Source: a virus. Taken from it: a DNA stretch of 33,486 nucleotides. The position numbers and the translations under genes were made by a program. Positions 29,459-33,486 of this stretch are shown here, in pieces (the first letter of the stretch is position 1; each line of letters starts with the position of its first letter). The stretch covers positions 1-33,486 of IMG/VR virus record IMGVR_UViG_3300044712_000995. One strand, written 5' to 3'. The notes beneath the pieces are model-generated. The model saw only the letters and a list, made by a program, of their open reading frames with translations. It was not told where the DNA came from and ran no database searches.

Positions 29459-31674
29459 ACCGAAAAGCCCAGTCCCACAAGCTCTCCAGCGTGCGTCGTG
29501 CCGATCCGATGCTCGAGCGTGAGTTGGAGAACTACGCCACCCCTCTGCCGAGTCGTGAGTACATTCTTCAACTACTGGGCGACCAGGGTGTGCCGGTTGC
29601 CTTCGAGCAACTTTGTGCGCTGCTGGATATTCAGCCTTTCGAGCAAACCGATTTCGCGCGACGTCTCGGGGCGATGGCTCGGGATGCGCAGTTGCTGCAG
29701 AACCGTCGCGGTGACTGGCTGATTCCCGATCGTGCCGACCTTATTCGTGGTCGCGTTGAAGGACATGCGGATGGCTTCGGTTTTCTGGTGCCAGACGATG
29801 GCGGGGCCGATTTATTTTTGTCCGCCAAGGAAATGGACAAGGTGCTGCACGGCGATCGCGCGATTGCGCGCGTCGTAGGTATCGATCGCAAGGGACGCCC
29901 CGAGGGCAAAGTTGTCGAAGTGACCGAGCGCGCCAATCGCAAGGTGGTTGGGCGCGTATTGCAGGAGCGCGGCGTCTGGTTCGTTGTGCCCGAGAACCGG
30001 CGCATCAGTCAGGACATCTTGCTGGCTCCGCCCGAGAAGGGTGAGCGCAAGGTGTTGCGGCCGCAGGCCGGGCAAGTGGTGGTGGTGGAGATTCTCGAAC
30101 AGCCGAGCCGGAAATCGCAGCCTATCGGACGATTGGTCGAAATTCTCGGCAACTATGCCGATCCTGGCATGGAGATAGAAATTGCACTGCGTAAGCATGA
30201 TCTGCCCTTTGAGTTTTCGAAAGCGGCGCTGGCCGAGGCAAAGAAGCTGCCAGACACGGTGAAGAAATCCGAGTGGAAGGGCCGTACCGACCTGACGACT
30301 AAGCCGCTGGTGACCATAGATGGTGAGACGGCGCGTGATTTCGATGACGCGGTGTTCTGCGAGCGTCAGGGTAAAGGTTTTCGTTTGCTGGTTGCCATTG
30401 CCGACGTATCGCATTACGTGCGCGAGGGCGAGGCGCTTGATGCGGATGCTCGGGAGCGGGGCAATTCGGTGTATTTCCCGCGACGGGTGATTCCGATGTT
30501 GCCGGAAAAGATTTCCAATGGCTTGTGTTCCCTGAATCCCCAAGTTGAGCGCCTGTGCGTGGTCTGCGATATGGCGATCTCCGGCGATGGGGAAATCAAG
30601 CGTTACAGCTTCTATCCGGCAGTGATGTGGTCGCATGCCCGTCTTACTTACACGGAAGTGGCTGCTGCCCTGTATCAGCAAGATGAGGCGGCGCGGGAAC
30701 AGCTGTCCGCATTGCTTCCGCACCTGGAGTGCCTTGATGCCTTATTCCGGGTTCTCGGCAAGGCACGTACCCGGCGTGGCGCCATTGATTTTGAAACGCT
30801 CGAAACGCGCATGCTCTTCGACCCGCACGGGAAAATCGAGCGCATCGAAGCTTACGAACGCAACGATGCCCATCGCCTGATCGAGGAATGCATGCTTGCC
30901 GCGAATGTCTGCGCATCGGATTTTTTGCGTGACCGCGAGCATCCTGCGCTGTATCGCGTGCATGAAGGGCCGACCCCTGAACGGCTGACCAAGCTACGCG
31001 ATTTTCTGTCTACGTTCGGACTATCCCTGGGCGGCGGCGAATCGCCTAGCGCCAAGGATTACGCCCAGCTTCTCGAGAAAATACAGGGGCGACCGGACAA
31101 AATGCTGTTGCAAACGGTGATGTTGCGTTCCCTGCGGCAGGCGATTTACAGCCCGGACAATGTCGGACATTTTGGTCTGGCCTACGAGAGTTATACCCAC
31201 TTCACTTCGCCGATTCGACGTTATCCCGATTTGTTGATTCACCGCGCCATCAAGGCTGCGCTGCTGGGAGAGCGGTATTCCCCAGGGGAATGGAGCACGA
31301 TTGGATTGCATTGCTCGGCCACGGAACGTCGGGCCGACGAAGCAACGCGCGACGTCGAAGCGTGGTTGAAGTGCTTTTACATGCGCGACCGCATTGGCGA
31401 AGAGTTCGAGGGCAGCATTTCTGCCGTGGTGCCCTTCGGAATTTTCGTCGCGCTCGACAGTATTTTTGTCGAGGGATTAGTGCATGTATCCGAACTCGGC
31501 GCCGACTACTTTCACTACGACGATGCCGCCCATGCCATGGTCGGCAGTCGCACTGGCCGGCGCTTCAGGCTTTCTGATCGGGTCAGGATTCAGCTCGTTC
31601 GCGTGGATCTGGATCAGAACAAGATCGATTTCAAACTCGTTGAGCCCCTCTCACGGGTCAAAACGCCTATCTGA
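29452..31674 (+). CDS. rnr: Ribonuclease R
   Basis: The 740-residue protein is a full RNB-family 3'-5' exoribonuclease that degrades structured RNA and takes part in rRNA/tmRNA-linked RNA quality control. An N-terminal HTH-like part (LPSREYILQLLGDQGVPVAF, then FARRLGAMARDAQLLQNRRG) precedes two cold-shock domains (GHADGFGFLVPDDGGADLFL). The RNB domain has the catalytic DGETARDFDDAVF motif and RYPDLLIHRAI. A C-terminal S1 domain (EEFEGSISAVVPFGIFVALD) follows. The start is uncertain: TTG at 29452 gives SNRKAQSHK, a family-like opening before DPMLERELENY, while ATG at 29509 would cut into it. Host gene, diverging from tRNA-Leu. Confidence 0.95.
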   Translation: MSNRKAQSHKLSSVRRADPMLERELENYATPLPSREYILQLLGDQGVPVAFEQLCALLDIQPFEQTDFARRLGAMARDAQLLQNRRGDWLIPDRADLIRGRVEGHADGFGFLVPDDGGADLFLSAKEMDKVLHGDRAIARVVGIDRKGRPEGKVVEVTERANRKVVGRVLQERGVWFVVPENRRISQDILLAPPEKGERKVLRPQAGQVVVVEILEQPSRKSQPIGRLVEILGNYADPGMEIEIALRKHDLPFEFSKAALAEAKKLPDTVKKSEWKGRTDLTTKPLVTIDGETARDFDDAVFCERQGKGFRLLVAIADVSHYVREGEALDADARERGNSVYFPRRVIPMLPEKISNGLCSLNPQVERLCVVCDMAISGDGEIKRYSFYPAVMWSHARLTYTEVAAALYQQDEAAREQLSALLPHLECLDALFRVLGKARTRRGAIDFETLETRMLFDPHGKIERIEAYERNDAHRLIEECMLAANVCASDFLRDREHPALYRVHEGPTPERLTKLRDFLSTFGLSLGGGESPSAKDYAQLLEKIQGRPDKMLLQTVMLRSLRQAIYSPDNVGHFGLAYESYTHFTSPIRRYPDLLIHRAIKAALLGERYSPGEWSTIGLHCSATERRADEATRDVEAWLKCFYMRDRIGEEFEGSISAVVPFGIFVALDSIFVEGLVHVSELGADYFHYDDAAHAMVGSRTGRRFRLSDRVRIQLVRVDLDQNKIDFKLVEPLSRVKTPI

Positions 31675-31738
31675 ACCATGCCGGAGAGTTGGTATCGGGC
31701 TTGCACCTGGTGATGTTGCGGTGCGAAATCCGAAAATC

Positions 31739-32167
31739 ATGCGTACCACACACTGGATCTTGCTCGTGCTTACCTGCCTGCTTTGCGCTAGGCCGGCCTG
31801 CGCCGAGTTGGTCGTGGTTGTCAGTCCGCAGGTTTCCATCGACCATATGAGCCGCGAGGAGGTCGTGAACATATTCCTTGGCCGGTTCCGTCAGATCGGC
31901 GGGGGCGTATCCGCCATGCCGGTCGACTTGCCCCCGCTGCGTCCCGAAAAGACGCTTTTCTACCAAAAGTTGTTGAACAAGAATCTTGCCGAAATCAATG
32001 CCTACAGGGCTCGCCTGGTTTTTTCCGGACGTACACAGCCGCTGCGGCAGGCTCTGAATGATGAAGACATGTTGAGTTTTGTTGCCACCACACAGGGGGC
32101 GATTGGATATATCGAACGGGCGAAGGCGGATGCCCGGGTCAAGATCGTCTACGTTCTTTCGCCGTAA
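31739..32167 (+). CDS. Secreted PstS-like small substrate-binding protein
   Basis: A 142-residue protein with a signal peptide (HWILLVLTCLLCARPACA, cleavage before ELVVVV near residue 22). The mature part is one lobe of a periplasmic binding protein: VVVVSPQVSIDHMSREEVVN, then IFLGRFRQIGGGVSAMPVDL, and FVATTQGAIGYIE near the end, all typical of PstS-like phosphate-binding relatives. It is too short for a complete two-lobe transporter protein, like other single-domain PstS-like proteins of betaproteobacteria. GTG at 31721 is an alternative start. Probably periplasmic; the ligand is unknown. Confidence 0.8.
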   Translation: MRTTHWILLVLTCLLCARPACAELVVVVSPQVSIDHMSREEVVNIFLGRFRQIGGGVSAMPVDLPPLRPEKTLFYQKLLNKNLAEINAYRARLVFSGRTQPLRQALNDEDMLSFVATTQGAIGYIERAKADARVKIVYVLSP

Positions 32168-32179
32168 TGGTCTTGACAG

Positions 32180-32722
32180 ATGCTTGCAACGATGTGGGCT
32201 AGGCGATGGCTAGTGCTGGTGGTTTGCCTGAACTCCCTTGCCTGGGCCGAGCAGTTGCCCTCACGGCGCGAAGTCTGGCGGCAGTGCCTGAGCGACGGTA
32301 CCGCGCTGATCAAACAGTTGCAACCGCACGCCCAGCAAATTCAGGTGAAGCCGCTCAAGATCGTACTGCCCCAGACCATTTCACTGGTTTCACTCGGGAC
32401 GGAAAGTGCCGATCGGCTTGCCCGCTATATCTGGACGACCGGCGAGATCGATCTCTTCAGCGGATTCTGCAAACTCGACATGGCTGGGCGGCGCGCGGTC
32501 ATCGCTCACGAACTAGGGCATGCCGTGGATGCGGCTGTTCTTGACGGTCATGTGATGACGGGTTTGCAGCCCGAGTGGGAGCGTCGGCCGGCAGAGATCG
32601 CCGCGACCACTTACGCTTTGGCGATTTATCGTCGGGCGGGTTTGCCCGAGCGCGAACTCGAAGCGCAACTGCCTGCTTCCCAACTTGCGGTGGCCAGAAA
32701 TCGACTGCAGCCTGTGAAATAA
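32180..32722 (+). CDS. Exported HExxH putative zinc metallopeptidase
   Basis: The 180-residue protein has a signal peptide (RRWLVLVVCLNSLAWA) and the zinc-binding helix RRAVIAHELGHAVDAAV (HELGH at 110-114). Downstream RRPAEIAATTYALAIY (E139) may give the third ligand, a gluzincin-like pattern. Two cysteines (C36, C97) could form a disulfide in the periplasm. It starts 12 bases after the PstS-like gene and may be co-transcribed with it. ATG at 32192 is an alternative start. The family is not recognised beyond the motif, and the substrate is unknown. Confidence 0.78.
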   Translation: MLATMWARRWLVLVVCLNSLAWAEQLPSRREVWRQCLSDGTALIKQLQPHAQQIQVKPLKIVLPQTISLVSLGTESADRLARYIWTTGEIDLFSGFCKLDMAGRRAVIAHELGHAVDAAVLDGHVMTGLQPEWERRPAEIAATTYALAIYRRAGLPERELEAQLPASQLAVARNRLQPVK

Positions 32723-32740
32723 GTGGGGCTTGTCCCCGCT
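32722..32740 (+). other. Hairpin after the metallopeptidase gene
   Basis: AGTGGGG (32722-32728) pairs with CCCCGCT (32734-32740) around a 5-base loop, starting at the last base of the stop codon. No T run follows, so it is an RNA stability or weak-terminator element at best. Confidence 0.35.
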
Positions 32741-32808
32741 CCTGCAAGCTGTTGGAATACGCCCCCGTGGCGAACATTGCGAACGCCAAATTTTTCAGGG
32801 AGAGCTTA

Positions 32809-33417
32809 ATGGTCGGATCCCTTGGGCAGATACTGAAGTTGTCCTGGCGTCTCAGCGGCGCCCTCTGTATTGCCGCCCTGCTGACGCTGCAGATGCCGGC
32901 GTCAGCCCTCGCGGCGGGAGTGCAGAAGGCCAAGCCGTCGAGCAAGGCAGCGCAGAAGGTTGTCCGCAAGCACAACAAACGCAGCGCCGCTAAGCATCTC
33001 AAGTTGCGGGGACAGCCGGTCGCGCAGAAATCCGGACGCCAGGCCCGGGTTGCGCTCGCCAAGCACGGACGCATGAAACCGCACAGCTCGCCGCAGCTAC
33101 GCCCCGCTGCGGCGAGGACCATCTCCAAAACCGCAATGGCGCCAGGCCGCGTGCAGCCCGCAATTGCCAAGTCCGGTTTCGATCCCTACGCGCAGAACAA
33201 ACCGGTGCCTCTCGCGGAGTCCAGATCGACACTGGAGCCCGAGCGCGAGAAGCCGGCAAGTGAACCGCGCTTGCGCATGTCAGGGGTGACGCCGGATCAT
33301 CAGGCCACCCCGGTAACGGAGAGCGCCGCCGCGCCTGCGCCCGTGGCCGAATCCGTCGCCGTCAAGGTATGTCACAAGGATGGCAAGGTTTTTTTGCTTG
33401 CTCGCTGCGAGGATTAG
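32809..33417 (+). CDS. Exported basic Ala-rich protein, unknown function
   Basis: A 202-residue product. A hydrophobic segment (SGALCIAALLTLQMPASALA, about 16-35) looks like a signal peptide. The next 100 residues are rich in Lys, Arg, Ala, Gln and Pro (KAAQKVVRKHNKRSAAKHLK). An Ala/Pro/Glu-rich part follows, ending in VAVKVCHKDGKVFLLARCED with two cysteines. AGGGAGAG precedes the ATG at 32809; longer in-frame starts overlap the previous gene and lack support. The composition suggests a disordered cell-envelope or polyanion-binding protein. No family is recognised. Confidence 0.68.
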   Translation: MVGSLGQILKLSWRLSGALCIAALLTLQMPASALAAGVQKAKPSSKAAQKVVRKHNKRSAAKHLKLRGQPVAQKSGRQARVALAKHGRMKPHSSPQLRPAAARTISKTAMAPGRVQPAIAKSGFDPYAQNKPVPLAESRSTLEPEREKPASEPRLRMSGVTPDHQATPVTESAAAPAPVAESVAVKVCHKDGKVFLLARCED

Positions 33418-33419
33418 TT

Positions 33420-33486
33420 GTGTCCGCATCGCGCTTGATTCATGGTTTTCATCCTGTCGTTGGGCGATTGCGTCTTTCGGCATCCG
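33420..33486 (+). CDS. rlmB: 23S rRNA 2'-O-ribose methyltransferase RlmB (first codons only)
   Basis: From GTG at 33420 the frame reads MSASRLIHGFHPVVGRLRLS to the window end. The pattern RLIHGFHxVxxRLR is the usual start of RlmB, the SPOUT-family enzyme that methylates G2251 of 23S rRNA, and rnr-rlmB neighbourhood is common in proteobacteria. GAGGA lies 6 bases before the GTG. Only about 22 codons are visible, so the call rests on that short match and on gene order. Confidence 0.6.
   Translation, partial: MSASRLIHGFHPVVGRLRLSAS

Noticed and set aside
32722-32740. Hairpin as an intrinsic terminator
   Set aside because: The stem is good but no T run follows, so it is listed only as a hairpin.

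Overview
The window is the right-hand part of a temperate podovirus-like prophage (about 1-29325), followed by a tRNA-Leu(CAG) gene and a short stretch of chromosome carrying rnr (RNase R) and the first codons of rlmB. High GC, the RNase R sequence and start region, and the rnr/rlmB order suggest a betaproteobacterium, most likely a Rhodocyclaceae-type organism; that assignment is inference from sequence character only. The left end of the prophage, including any integrase, lies outside the window.

Layout. (1) Lysogeny/early switch, 1-2027: a leftward operon of an HTH repressor, a HipA-type kinase and a DUF3037-like protein faces a rightward Cro-like gene. Between them is a compact operator array with a near-consensus rightward promoter. 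(2) Early region, 2036-7629: a leftward zinc-ribbon/coiled-coil gene, then a rightward operon of small DNA-binding proteins, an HNH nuclease, a DUF1376-type replication protein with an origin-like repeat cluster in its linker, a DnaB-type helicase, a DUF7696-like protein, a RuvC-like resolvase and a small orphan. A leftward two-helix membrane protein and a small HTH protein close the region. (3) A strong intrinsic terminator (7660-7683). (4) Late region, 7721-29151: DUF5681 and large terminase, T7-type portal, Bbp19-like protein, scaffold, a structured 183-nt leader, capsid, decoration-like protein, two glycosyltransferase-like genes, tail tubular A and B, gp13-like acetyltransferase-fold protein, three ejection (internal virion) proteins, tail fibre, small tail-fibre-associated protein, two membrane proteins (probable holin) and an M15 peptidase endolysin. 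Almost every junction is an ATGA/TGATG overlap, so this is a single translationally coupled late transcript. (5) 29326-29410: tRNA-Leu on the minus strand with its 3' end facing the prophage, the expected arrangement for integration into a tRNA 3' end. (6) Host genes, 29452-33486: rnr, two secreted proteins (PstS-like and HExxH), a basic Ala-rich exported protein and the start of rlmB.

How it works together. In a lysogen the repressor would hold the rightward promoter and, through its own leftward promoter, co-express the HipA-like kinase and its partner. The repressor has no S24 autocleavage domain but has a Ser-rich tail, so induction may not use RecA-driven cleavage. After induction the Cro-like gene and replication genes are expressed, and the small HTH protein just before the terminator is placed like a late-gene regulator. 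Virions have T7-type portal, tail and ejection proteins but no phage RNA polymerase is seen. The most unusual candidates are the repressor-coupled HipA/DUF3037 module, a toxin-like PBECR nuclease domain inside an ejection protein, the glycosyltransferase pair inside the head-tail operon, and the structured leader before the capsid gene.
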